Positions 42,694 through 53,539 of a stretch of 64,000 nt of DNA are shown here, one piece after another. A program made the position numbers and the translations under genes. Numbering within the stretch: the first letter of the stretch is position 1; each line of letters begins with the position of its first letter. The notes under the pieces were generated by a model, which worked only from the letters and a program-made list of their open reading frames with translations, was not told the DNA's origin and did no database searches. Location: positions 1,774,112 through 1,838,111 of the forward strand of contig JAMWFC010000077.1 of assembly GCA_027475525.1 (NCBI GenBank), in the 5' to 3' direction. Source of the DNA: Macrolepiota albuminosa (taxonomy: Eukaryota; Basidiomycota; Agaricomycetes; Agaricales; Agaricaceae).

Positions 42694-44351
42694 CTATATA
42701 TCTTTATCAATTGCTAAATTATGCTCCTTTGCATATGATTTCCATGAACTAAGCAAATGAGGAGAAGTAACAAATGAAAGTCCTCGCTGAGCAAATTTTG
42801 GATTAATTTCTGAAGGATAAAAGTCTGGAAGGCTTGTTCCATGTGGTTGAAGTGGTTTCCATACAGTTAGAGTATTGGGGGCTGAGCGCATTCTAATTCC
42901 ATACTGGGCAAAATAAAAATGTCCTCCAGCATTGAAATCCATATTGCGTGCTACTGTCCAAGCAATAGCAAATTTATGAGGCTGATATTCATGGCGAATT
43001 GCTCTGAATCAATTTCAGCTTTTATACAAGTAGAAAATTATTATACAACTTACCTAGAGTAGTTGACACCCATTACACCTGCAGGAGGTGCTAGGTCCAT
43101 GTTTTTAAAGGTGAATTTGAAATCACCTGCTTGCACACTGCATTTTCCTCTAGTTAGACCAGGAAGATGCTGAATAGTATCCAGAGGCCGCGAGGAAGTC
43201 TGAGTAGGCTTGATGTAATTATTTTCAGCTTCTTTTTGCCTAAGTGCCTGGTCATAGATTGAAGAGTTAGAGGAAGGTGCTTCTTCTTGCTTAGAAAGCA
43301 AAGCAGCATCACAAGTCATCTGCTTGTTTCCATCCATTCCTTTTAGTTTTGCAGCTGCTAGAAAGGTGGTAAAATCTTCAATGACTTCTTTTGGCAGCCT
43401 AGATTTTGCCATATTCCATAAAATTGCAAACAATGAGCTTGCTTCCACATCTACTTTTGCTCCTTCTTCCCTAGCTTCTTGTTTCTGGGATAACAAGTTT
43501 CTAACCCAATGAAACTCGGTCTTGCTTCTAGAGCCAGCTGAATATCCCATTTGAATGAGCTTTCCTGGATCTTCTTTCTATATTGCAACAATTAGCCAAT
43601 TTAGTTTTCAAGGTAAATCAACTTACTCTTATATTTACTCTTTGCTCTACTGCCCTCTGCACTACTGAATCTGCCCATTCTACCAAATCTGCTGAAAGAC
43701 ATATGTTTCGCAAAACAATGCCAATCAAATGACCATTTTCATCTTTGAAGATGCAGCTCATATCTTCAGCTACATCAAAATATAGCTTTGAGCCGTCAAG
43801 AACATGGACAGGAAGCCGCTTTTTCCTTTTGTCTGCCTGATAACCATTATCGAAGTGATCTCGCCATTTAGCTGCAATGCTTTCTGATTCTGCAATGCAG
43901 TGTCCATAAGGAGGATAACATTCTTCTAGTTTTTGCACTTGTATCACAGGAAGTGCTCTGATAAAAGCTTCTCTTTGTTCTTCTTTCCAGTTGATACCTG
44001 TTTCTTTGATAAAAGATTTTTTTGCTTGTCTAAATTTTTTAATAGTTAGTGAATATTTGGTAAAATCCTTTTTGCTTGCCTAAATTGTTCAATATATTCT
44101 TTTCTGCATGCAAGTGCCTCCAAAATTCTTTTATCAACATTGACTTGGTTTCCACACCATTCAGCAAAAGTTTTCAGACTTTTGATTGCCTCCAACTCCA
44201 TGATTATCCCTCGCTGTGCTGCTAGCTCATGCAGCTGATTTGAAAAATTATCTCCATCATTGGTGGCAAGATAGGAGAGAGCAGTCCAGTTTTCTGCCGC
44301 TGATTGTAAGATGACTGATATGTTATCAGAAGTTAGCGCGTAAAAAGCCAT
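42694..44351 (-). CDS. Double-stranded beta-helix (2OG-oxygenase-like) protein, possibly TET/JBP-related
   Basis: ATG at 44351 (MAFYALTSDNISV). Four exons are joined in frame by three introns: a GC-AG intron 44079-44030, a GTAAGT…ATATAG intron just after …EQRVNIR (about 43.6 kb), and a GTAAGT…TTCAG intron after GVNYS (about 43.05-43.0 kb). Stop after …AIDKDI. The N-terminal half is unrecognised. The C-terminal part (HKFAIAWTVARN…GGHFYFAQYGIRM…NTLTVWKPLQPHGTSL) looks like the beta-helix of fungal 2OG-Fe(II) oxygenases of the TET/JBP-like group, including the distal His and a candidate 2OG-binding region. I cannot see a clear H-x-D pair, so it may be inactive or misassigned. No stop interrupts it. 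Fungal TET/JBP genes often travel with transposons. Confidence 0.55.
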
Positions 44352-44494
44352 AAGTGGTGTGTAGAACAAGGCTAGAAAGCTGCTGCAAAGACTTTTAAAA
44401 AAGCAAAGCTTATTTTTGAAAAAAAAGTATTAGCTGCTTAGTCAATTTTCTCACTTTCATTTTACTTTTGATAAAGTTTTAATTTAATTGCAAG

Positions 44495-44892
44495 CATGGG
44501 TCTGAACCATGAGAATCAAGTAATGTGCCATTTATCTGATTCTGATCTCTTAGAAGCTGACCTCCAAAAATATGCCCAATCTATTGAACTTGCCCCTTAT
44601 AAGTAAGGCTTTATTTATTGCTGAACTATTCAGCAAATAAAGTGCAATGCTCAAGTCCTGAGTTTCCTATTCTATTATAGCTTTATGCATCTAGATGGCA
44701 GAGAAAACATCACCAGCAACTGTGTGCATTAGATCTATTTGTTATTCTATTTTTTTTTATTCAAAGCTTCCATTTTATAACAAGAATACACTTCCAGGTA
44801 ATCATTCTAGTATTGCTAAAGTGATCTGCTTTTTAAAGACTCCTGATTGCCAAATAATTGAACTCTACTATATTAGTAGCTTTGCACACTGA
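44495..44892 (+). pseudogene. Deleted second copy of the RecQ-type helicase gene, opposite strand
   Basis: The plus strand reads CHLSDSDLLEADLQKYAQSI-ELAPYK, matching RHIADTDFLESELQNYALSI-QLQPHK of the 22-28 kb gene. After a deletion of the motif IV-VI region it continues CYSIFFYSKLPFYNKNTLPG…FLKTPDCQIIELY, matching CHSMLFYSRLPYLDKDALPG…FMKTPNCQLLELY. Identity is partial, so this is a diverged paralogue, not a recent copy. It is oriented toward the right-hand hairpin, as the main gene is oriented toward the left-hand hairpins. Confidence 0.75.
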
Positions 44893-45158
44893 TTTGTTAT
44901 ATTTGTTAGATTCTATTTCATGAAAACTTGGTCATTCTTCTTATGCCCATATTCTAATCCAGAAACTAATGCCTGAAAAAGATAACTAGAAATAACTGAA
45001 AGAGCTAACTTTTTAGTGCCTATTGCACATACTATAGGAATAAAAAGATGTGAGAATAATTGGAAGTCACTAGCATCTTTTATTAAATAAATCAGCAGTG
45101 AATCAAAAGATCAGGTAATAAAACAAATTCAATATCTGAGAGCATCTCAAGACTGGCT

Positions 45159-45179
45159 GGCACTCACAATGTGAGTGCC
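45159..45179. repeat. Right terminal palindrome, inverted relative to the left copies
   Basis: Arms GGCACTCACA and TGTGAGTGCC around a single A. Its reverse complement with one flanking base on each side (CGGCACTCACATT-GT-GAGTGCCA) matches the innermost left copy (21870-21892, CGGCACTCACATT-TG-GAGTGCCA) at 21 of 23 positions. It therefore forms an inverted pair with the left hairpins across 23.3 kb. Confidence 0.85.
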
Positions 45180-45656
45180 GCACTAACTTTTTTCTCTATT
45201 GCCATCTTGCAAGCTACATTCTAGCCTAGCTAAATCATCTGGCTCGCAAGTGAAGTAATGGTTAGATTTACTTGTTGCCTTAGCTATAACTTCCTTCTTT
45301 TTGTAATGAAGGCTATAATTCTCCAACCTTTGGTACCAGAGATTTAACATCTCAGTTTGTAGTCTCCTCCAGATCCTCATTTGGCATTTGGATGACTTCA
45401 TTCCTTAAATCAAAAGAAAAGAAGCCTGTTATGGAGGATCAAATACAGATCTATGTCTTTACTGTAGTCTTTGAAACTGTGTGCATAGGTAGCCAGGAGA
45501 TAGACTAAATGCAAGCACAAAAAGAATGTACTCTAAATATGGCGCGCTATGTTTAGTGAGTGTTCCCACACTAAACCTCTCCCTCCAGGTCAAACTTGGC
45601 TTTGATCCTTCTAACAATGTGCGCACATTATTGACACTTATCGTTCCCAGTCCGAT
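45180..45656. other. Transition from AT-rich block to host-like DNA
   Basis: Composition changes near 45540. A 72-codon minus frame (45183-45401) gives no recognisable protein. Confidence 0.4.
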
Positions 45657-45660
45657 GAGA

Positions 45661-47497
45661 TGTATCTAGCAAGATCTGTATCGAGCTTCGATAAGACGCT
45701 CCCGCTGCCACCAAATTTAGAAGAGAATCCTTGGGGTCCTTGGCATCGTCCTTTTGGGTCTGGGCTGGCCCAGGTGCCGAAGAATGAGGGCGATGCGGAG
45801 GAATGTGTGGTTAGTGTTGCGGACGAGAAAAGGAAGAAAGTCGATCCTAGAGTGAGGCTGAGAGAATTAAAGTGTATGTCTTGTTTTCTTGGAAGGTCTC
45901 CTTCATTTTTTCCTGTGCACGTAATCCTTTTGACGCATCCCTTTTTGTGGTTGTTTGCTTCCATACCTGTCACGCCATCCGTGGGGCGCGTGTTGATGTC
46001 CTCTTGTTGATGACTCGAGCAGGAAGGGATACCGTCAGCTGGGTATGGGGAAGAAGATGAAGAGACCATATACATCTTCTGGACGCAGATGTTCTGCGAC
46101 TGAGCCCCAACTGTTCACATCAGCTACGGATTCCAAACTTGCACCAAATGAAGAGGGCGGAGGGAAATACCGGCCACATTATACTGTCTTCGGCACCGCC
46201 TCAGACCATGTCGTAGCCACTGGCAAGCCCAAGGATCGGCACCACCTCTCATACGAGATTGTTCCGCCATTCACACTTAGTCACAAGAGGAGTGATGGTG
46301 GGGAAGGAGGGGGGTTACGTACGCTCACCCAGAAGATGTCGGGGCGATTCAAGAGGGCCGTGAATGCAATGCAGAGTGAGGGCGAAGACTAGAGGCAGCG
46401 CATTAGTTTGCATAATGAAAGGGAAAGAGGCCGGCAGAGTTTAGGCGGTGCGAAAAAAGGCGTCTGTCATTCTCGGAGTGAAGGTGACGTCAAACTGCGA
46501 ATTGCCCATAAAACCATTGGTACCGTCCTCGTCCCTTGCCTCCCAAGTTCCTGCTCCTATCGTACGCCCATCTCTGTCTCTGCAGAGACCTTATATCACG
46601 ACCTGTTCGTCCTCTTCTGTATCTAGCGACGTCGCTTCGTCACGATTCTTCACAGGTCACAAGCCCTCGCCGATGTCAGCTCATTCCAGTACGTCATCGC
46701 TCCCCATTGAAGTCAGTTCTCATCCTCCACCGCCGCTTCCTCCGTGTCTGTCTCACGATGACAGCAACGTCGGTCAGCCCATTGTGCCCCCCAGTGAGCT
46801 TGGGAAGGTGCATGTCCAGTCCGACGACGGGCAGAGGCACGGCTACGGAAGAAGCGAAGCCTCACTCACCTCGTCCTTGCCCGGGAATTCTACTATCCAG
46901 TCTCCTCGTAACCAGATGAAATTGAGGCTCGTTGTACCCAATACGCCTGTGTCGCCTCTTGAGACACACCATGACCATGACAACTATACTATGACACATA
47001 CACCGCTTGCTGTTGAAATGGAGTCATTGTCTCTTCCACCTCGTCGGCCAGGCTTCTCACTCGGTCGTGTCAGAAGGGATACCTATGCGTCTCTCACGGC
47101 TGAGGTGGGGCAGGACCAGGACGGGGAGCATGAGGAAGACGAGGAAGTAGTTGAGCATATGAAGGAGTGGCAGTGGCTATGGAGAAGAGGCTCAAACTCG
47201 AGTCTGAACGTCGACGAGAAAAAACTCGACAGTCGCTCGGGGTCGCCACTGATTCCGTCGTTCTCCATAGAAGATCCAATTAACACCTTCAGCCCCAAAC
47301 GCACGTCGACAGCATCGAGGCGTAATTCTAAACCATCTCCGTCGACTAGCTTTCCGTCCATCATTTACCATTATCCCTCTGCCGGGTTATGTTTCCAGTC
47401 CTGCAGAATCACTTCCTCTTCCACCACGTCCAGCACAGAGTTTGCAACGTCCAGCGTCAAACCCGACTCAGTCCAATTGAAGTCTTCTTTACCTTGA
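45661..47497 (+). CDS. Serine/proline-rich hypothetical protein (gene model tentative)
   Basis: ATG at 45661 opens an exon (MYLARSVSSFDKTLPLPPNL…RVRLRELK) with a GTATGT donor at 45874 and an acceptor CTCGAGCAG at about 46021. Joined in frame it reads KVKGYRQLGMGKKMKRPYTS… to a stop at 46390-46392. A second long frame (46448-47497) begins nearby and is rich in Ser, Pro and Thr, with an acidic patch (EHEEDEEVVEHMKEWQWLWR) and RRGS/SPKRTST-type phosphosite-like motifs. I infer one disordered fungal protein whose middle intron I could not place, or two adjacent genes. No known domain is seen; the codon pattern and serine-rich character are typical of fungal signalling or cytoskeletal proteins. 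Confidence 0.45.
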
Positions 47498-48440
47498 TTC
47501 ACGTTGAGTATGATTAATTTACCGTTCTCGTTGTGTGTTCTGCTAATCTGACTCGTTGCGATTGGCAGACATAGCCTTACGATTATGAATGTATCACGTC
47601 CTTTCTGCATTGTACCCTTACTACCTCATCTTTTATGTTCCTACCTATGACGCAACAGAACTCCTGAGAAGATAGTGAGATTACCAAACAGGATGGTGGA
47701 TTCTTTTGGTTTTAAAGACCCCACAATCACTCTGAAACGCTTACAATGATAAGCAGATGTTAACGCCCGCCTTAGTCTCATTTTATTTAATCTTATCCCA
47801 CATCTTACTTTTCACTAATACTACTATCGGTTCAGTCACATACTACTGTTTCAAAATAAACATGTTTCAAGGTTCTTACTTTCCATACCCTCTTTAGATT
47901 ACGAATTGAGGATATGGTAAGCACGTTCTTCTTTCGCGTCCGACAGATCTGGAATAACCCAAATCATAGTGTTGTCATCATGTCTAATTCTAAATCGTGA
48001 AACTTTACACATAATGTATGAATACGTTGCTAGCAAAGTCCGGTTTCCTCGGTCTATACCGCCTTGACTACGGAGAGTGTCGGCAGGCTCGTGCAAAGTG
48101 TTGATAGCCCAGACACCATGGGATTGACAGCGCCTCAGACCGTCCCTCGACCCAGTGACCCTCTCATGTTTATTTTGTTTCAGCATTGGTCCCACCCATA
48201 TCACACGTCATCAATCGTGGTCCTGGCTTTTGAGTTATTACGGACCACATTCCAGGCGATCTATCGCTTGTCGTTTCCTTTTTGGTTATCACGGATTACA
48301 TTCCTAAGGTTGACCCAAATCCTCGCTGGAGCCTGGGAGGCTCTGTAGACTCGACAAAATTTCTATCACTTTCACCAAGAATCTGTGGACAACATCACCC
48401 AGTCCACCTAGTGCAGCGGGACCGCAGATCCGCATCATTG
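47498..48440. other. Intergenic, nothing recognised
   Basis: Includes probable 3' flank of the upstream gene and decayed sequence before the kinase-like fragment. Frames at 47899-48348 show no domain. Confidence 0.4.
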
Positions 48441-48442
48441 CA

Positions 48443-48775
48443 ATGCTAACTGGACGCATGCCGTTCTTGCCATACTCTGAGCTCCCCATATCACTTAGTG
48501 AAAAGCACCAAATGGCTGTAAGGCACTCTCAAAAGAATGAGCCCTTTTACGATTTGGAACTGCTCGTACTGACTCATCAGGACCTCAACCTCCTCCACAA
48601 TAACACTGTTGACTACGACGGTTGCCTTGGGATGATTCATCGGGGGGCGGACTATCATGCCGTGTGGTTTGAATATACAGGAATGCAAATCCAGGACAGG
48701 GATTTTACCTATGGTTCCTTGTTACAGGAAAGGCTAATCGGTGAAGGAGATTCGATCCGAAGAGATGGTGTTTAA
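48443..48775 (+). pseudogene. APH-type phosphotransferase C-terminal fragment
   Basis: The frame reads VLTHQDLNLLHNNTVDYDGC, then a divergent GMIHRGADYHAVWFEYTGMQ. This resembles the fungal aminoglycoside-phosphotransferase-like fold, where THxDLNxxNI carries the catalytic Asp and IIDWxxAGxxPxxWEY carries the Mg-binding Asp. Here the second Asp (IDW) is His and the first loop has an extra residue, so the site is broken. No N-terminal lobe is found upstream. Probably a decayed gene fragment. Confidence 0.5.
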
Positions 48776-49000
48776 CAGGAAAGGTGGTCTGGAAGATGGT
48801 ATGCATCTTCCTCGAGAACAGTGTGTAGCAGCCGATGACATGTAACAATGAAATGTAAGAAAGTATAATACGACAAGATGGTAGATTATATTGAAAATAC
48901 GACATCCATAAGAGTAGCATGGATATAGAACAAATACTACATGACGATACAACTAAAAACCATAGGCGATAAGCAAAGCAAAAACAAAATACAGAGAAAA

Positions 49001-49102
49001 CTAGAGAATTCCAGAATCTTTCAGTGCGTTTTGTAATATTGTCTCTTTCACTGCTGCAAAGACAAGCCTGATATTCTGCGTGTCCGTGGCTTGTGTAAGA
49101 CT
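49001..49102 (-). pseudogene. Orphan last exon of a heterotrimeric G-protein alpha subunit
   Basis: After a good acceptor (CTCCCTTTCAG, exon start 49102) the minus strand encodes [31 protein letters not shown] and a stop. This is the extreme C-terminus of a Ga protein, including the TCAT-type guanine-binding loop (TQAT) and the receptor-contacting tail. None of the preceding exons (P-loop, DxxGQ, NKxD) can be found upstream on the minus strand, so only this exon is present. The reading frame of the exon itself is undamaged. Confidence 0.8.
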
Positions 49103-51076
49103 CTGAAAGGGAGTGAGTAACAGGTTCGATAGATCATATAAAAACAGATGAGAAGTTGTACAGCAACGACAAACACATTGACCAGGGTAAAAACACAACG
49201 ACAAAAGTTAACATGGAAACGGCACTACTCTGCGCCATTTAACGTCGCCAAAATAAAGGCACTCAAAGTATACACAAGATGGCGAGACTCAGAGATGACT
49301 TACTGAGGATACACACTCAATTTCATCCTGTTTGTCTGCATAAACTTCCATGGATATCACAGTTCTCGCATCTCTCAGGCACAACGGCGGCACAGCGTTG
49401 CCGCGACACTCGTCAACAAACGGGGTGCGAACAGTTAGGGACGATTAGAAGCTCATGGCCACTGACTCATGTACGCAGCACCGACGTCTGAATTGTTGTG
49501 ATCCTGGAGGAGATCGAGGATGTCGATGGAAGATTGTGAAATGTAGTGTCGCATCTGGTGGAAGAAGAGAAAAACATCGACTGCGCTGAAAGATAGACAG
49601 CCGCCGATCAATAGAAAACCTCGACACCGGTGTTGGCTTCAGGGAAAAAAATAGATTACCAATAATGTAAGATTCCTGCCTAAAAACATTGGCAGGCATG
49701 GTATGATGCGATTGAATGCGGGCTATGGTCGCCATGAATATTCTTCTCATCATCGTTCCCAGTGTCCCTAACTCCTCGCGCCACTCCTCACGTCGAGGGC
49801 CTTGGTGCCCAGAACAGCGTGGTCCTGCCTCTCCACGTCGCCGGGTCCTGCGCATATGAATGTATGTGGTCTTGCTAGTTGTTGTTCTGCTTTACTGATC
49901 GATCCGTGGAGCGGAGCGTACAAGATCGATGCTACTGTCGGTGCTGCTGTCCCAAAGACTGTGGCTTCAAGTTGACGCTGGCTCATCTGATCTTTTGTTG
50001 TAATTGTCATGTGCGATCACCAGCTCACGGTTTCTCCAGTGGATTGCTTCAAAATCGTGTTCATCATCGTGCAGCAAGATCAGCGAAAGTTAGGGTTCAC
50101 CCAGACTGATATAAGTTTCGTGGAGCAAGATTATACTGGACCGAGATTGATTAAAAATAGAATTGGAGGATGGAAAAGGTTTTTGAGAAGACAACAATGG
50201 GCATCGAAACAAGAGTCATTGTTATAACCCGATGGATTAAACACTTGTTGACTGCTGATAATGACCAGTAACTTTATCTACTGTAGTTATGCCAGTATAT
50301 TTGTTTGGCTCACCCTCAGTTTAATTATCATTGAACTGAGGGTGTACATTTTATGTGAGGAGAAAATAGTCGGCGCTGTGCAGCAAGACTAGCGGCCATC
50401 TCTGCGACCCGTCGAGCTTGAGGAAGACTGGGAAGGATTTTAGCATCCAGTATCTGCAAGGTAATGTTGCTGGCCACATCATCTGGGACCAGTTCAACAT
50501 TGGCAGCTACAGCCTTGATTATCACGCTCTCTGTGTGTGAATTTAACCCTTCATTAACCGGTCTAACGCACACGCGCAGCTGCCAGAGATGACATCAGCT
50601 CCGAGGCTCTTGGCCACAACTTTAGCGATGTCCTTGGCCTTGCCCTGCCTCTCGACTGGATCATCGCAGAACACATCCCACCACTCACCTCCAACAACCC
50701 AGGTGTCGTCGCATGGGCTTCTAATCTCTTTTCAATCAGACCAGTGTCATTGGCGCCTTCTGCCTGCTTCATATCCCTCCTTTTCTCATGTCTGGAAGCC
50801 AGAAACTGTCCGTAAGCTTCATAAGAGCAGATAGATTATATCCCCATGTGACGATGATATCTTATATAAATTATAACTGGGTGGTCCGTGAAACCCGGTT
50901 AGAAGTCTCGGGAATTTTTCCACCGTAGATGAGCAGGTTGTGAGAACTAAATAAAGGCGAGGCTGTCCATTTGTGAGAGATTGAAGACAAGAATGGCTGG
51001 CATCAGATATGATCAATCGATTGCAAAGACATGAGAAAATTACTCACGAGTATGAGATACCAGTATCTCTCATCGA
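49103..51076. other. Intergenic or decayed, no gene assigned
   Basis: Short frames on both strands only. At about 50560-50720 the minus strand reads CDDTWVVGGEWWDVFCDDPV…AKVVAKSLGADVISGS without a stop; it looks like old coding sequence but I cannot name it. At 50009-50227 a plus frame (…TVSPVDCFKIVFIIVQQDQR…) likewise has no assignment. Confidence 0.35.
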
Positions 51077-51109
51077 TTGCCACTTTCCTTGACATTGTTC
51101 TTCGAATAT

Positions 51110-52279
51110 ATGTCCTTAAAAGCGGAAATGATCCACCAATCTGGCACTTTTCAGCGCGCCCTCCAAACTACTCCTGATCCGCTACCCAAACAATCTACGA
51201 AACGTCGAAAAGTTGATTATACTAGGTCGAAGCACTGGTATGATGAACAGCCAGTTATTGTCCAAATTCAGGACACCAAGTTTAAACTCAATGCAGATAG
51301 ATTGAGAAGGATAAGTGGCTGGTTCAGAGATACACTCTTTGATGAAAACCCAGATGCAAAACTACTTGATGAAAATGAAGTGATAGTTAATTTGGATGGA
51401 ACTGGAGTATCTTCTGATGATTTCGAAATACTACTTGATTATCTTGAAGCGTTTGCGCAAGTATCACCTGCATTTTAAGAGAAGGCAAACTAACTGTTCT
51501 ATAGGACATTTGAAAATAAACGCCGGTCATTCACTGATATCACTGCCATCTTGCGAGTAGCCACTACTCTCCGATTTGAAGGCGAAGCAGCGTGGGCAGC
51601 AAATCACGTCCTAGCAATGGTACTACCTGAATCTTATGACATCAACCCCCGACTGGATATGATCGAGGCAATCTTTACAGCCCGCCAGTGTGCAGCACGT
51701 TTTCCTAACCTGAATGCGGTTATCGCACGAGCATTCTACGAGCTTGTGCGAGGTCCCCAAACTTCAGACGCGATGAAAGAAGAGGTTCTAAAGGGAAGGC
51801 TTGAAATGGAAGATCTCGTAACGATCGAGTCAGCCAGAAACAAGTTTGCGAGGCGCTGGGTGGAACTCACAGGTGTGCATGACAATGCAAATCGCTTCCG
51901 GCCTTGCGAAAATGCGCGCGCTGAAGCATCCTTCCCTCGAGTGGCCATCAGCAATGTCAGCGTTGCTCGGAGAATTAGAATGTATGAAAATATAGGACGA
52001 GTCAAGGTTACGACACCTTGCATATCTACGGATGCAGAGCGCCTTAAAAAGGCACATACAAAACTCGTACATGAGTCGGGAATGCTTCAGCAATATCTCT
52101 GTGATCCGGTGCGTGGGTTACTTGAACTTGCAAACGCACCATGGTTAAGCGAAGGGATGTGTCGCGCCTGCATCGAGGCAAGGAAGGCAGTCTGGAAGGA
52201 AGAGAGGAGGAGACTTTTGGACGAGATGGATGACTGGTTTGGAGTTGGCGAGGACGAGTTATATGAAGTGTACCTTTGA
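51110..52279 (+). CDS. BTB/POZ-domain protein
   Basis: I start at ATG 51110 (MSLKAEMIHQ); an in-frame ATG at 51077 is an alternative. Residues ~40-110 form a BTB-type domain (PVIVQIQDTKFKLNADRLRR…GWFRDTLFD…DGTGVSSDDFEILLDYLEA). A 54-bp intron (51451-51504, GTTTGC…CTATAG, phase 2) joins to TFENKRRSFTDITAILRVAT, and the frame then stays open to 52279, rich in helices and ending WKEERRRLLDEMDDWFGVGE…. The more obvious GTATCA donor at 51461 would break the frame, which favours the weaker GTTTGC donor. This architecture is a large, expanded family in Agaricomycetes. Function unknown; protein-protein interaction or ubiquitin-ligase adaptor roles are typical of BTB domains. Confidence 0.7.
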
Positions 52280-52343
52280 CTTCAATTTCGTTGGATATGA
52301 AATATTACAATTTGCTCCCGAATCAGTTCAATTGCAAGTATGA

Positions 52344-52988
<645 letters not shown>

Positions 52989-53539
52989 AGGTCCGATTAT
53001 CTCCGACCTTGAGGGTAGGGCGAGGCCGTAACGAACAAGGTTGTATATGAAAGTAAGGGCTTTTAGAATTCGAAGATGTGATCTGCTCGTTCTGGAGTGA
53101 AGCAATGAGCAGATTTCATAGACTATTGAATCTCTCTGATAACACGAACCGAGGAGACAATTCGGAATCGTAGACGTCTCGACTCCACCATCAATGATCG
53201 AGGCGTCGCGAGAACATATACCTTGAACCGACAATAGTCTTTGAACGAAGAACAAAGAAAAAAGAGACGAAGACGACAAAAATGGAGTCTAGGGTCATTC
53301 TTAGCGGCTAGCTTCATTATGCACCGGATGTCACTGTTCAAGGTATTATTTGATCACACAGAAGTCATGGCATGGGCAGGAATCGCGCTCGTAAGAATTG
53401 CCAGCGAGAAACACAATCCAAGTGGCTCATTACATGTCAGAAACGTCGAACTGTTTGGTCTCTTTGCGGAGATTTCGACATAGTTAGTCTGCGTTATTCG
53501 ACACACTAACATTGACTTACGGCTTAACGCGTCGGTGGA

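Noticed and set aside
22112..45180. KDZ transposon or Starship
   Set aside because: No KDZ transposase motifs and no DUF3435-type captain gene were found; only accessory similarities exist.
45159..45187. Helitron 3' end (hairpin followed by CTAA)
   Set aside because: The left copies lack a CTRR end, no HUH/Rep domain is visible, and the helicase is RecQ-like, not Pif1-like.
50089..50097. Telomere-like GTTAGGGTT
   Set aside because: A single chance occurrence with no second repeat and no element junction.
51461..51504. GTATCA donor for the BTB gene intron
   Set aside because: It gives a phase that meets TGA in the second exon; GTTTGC at 51451 keeps the frame.
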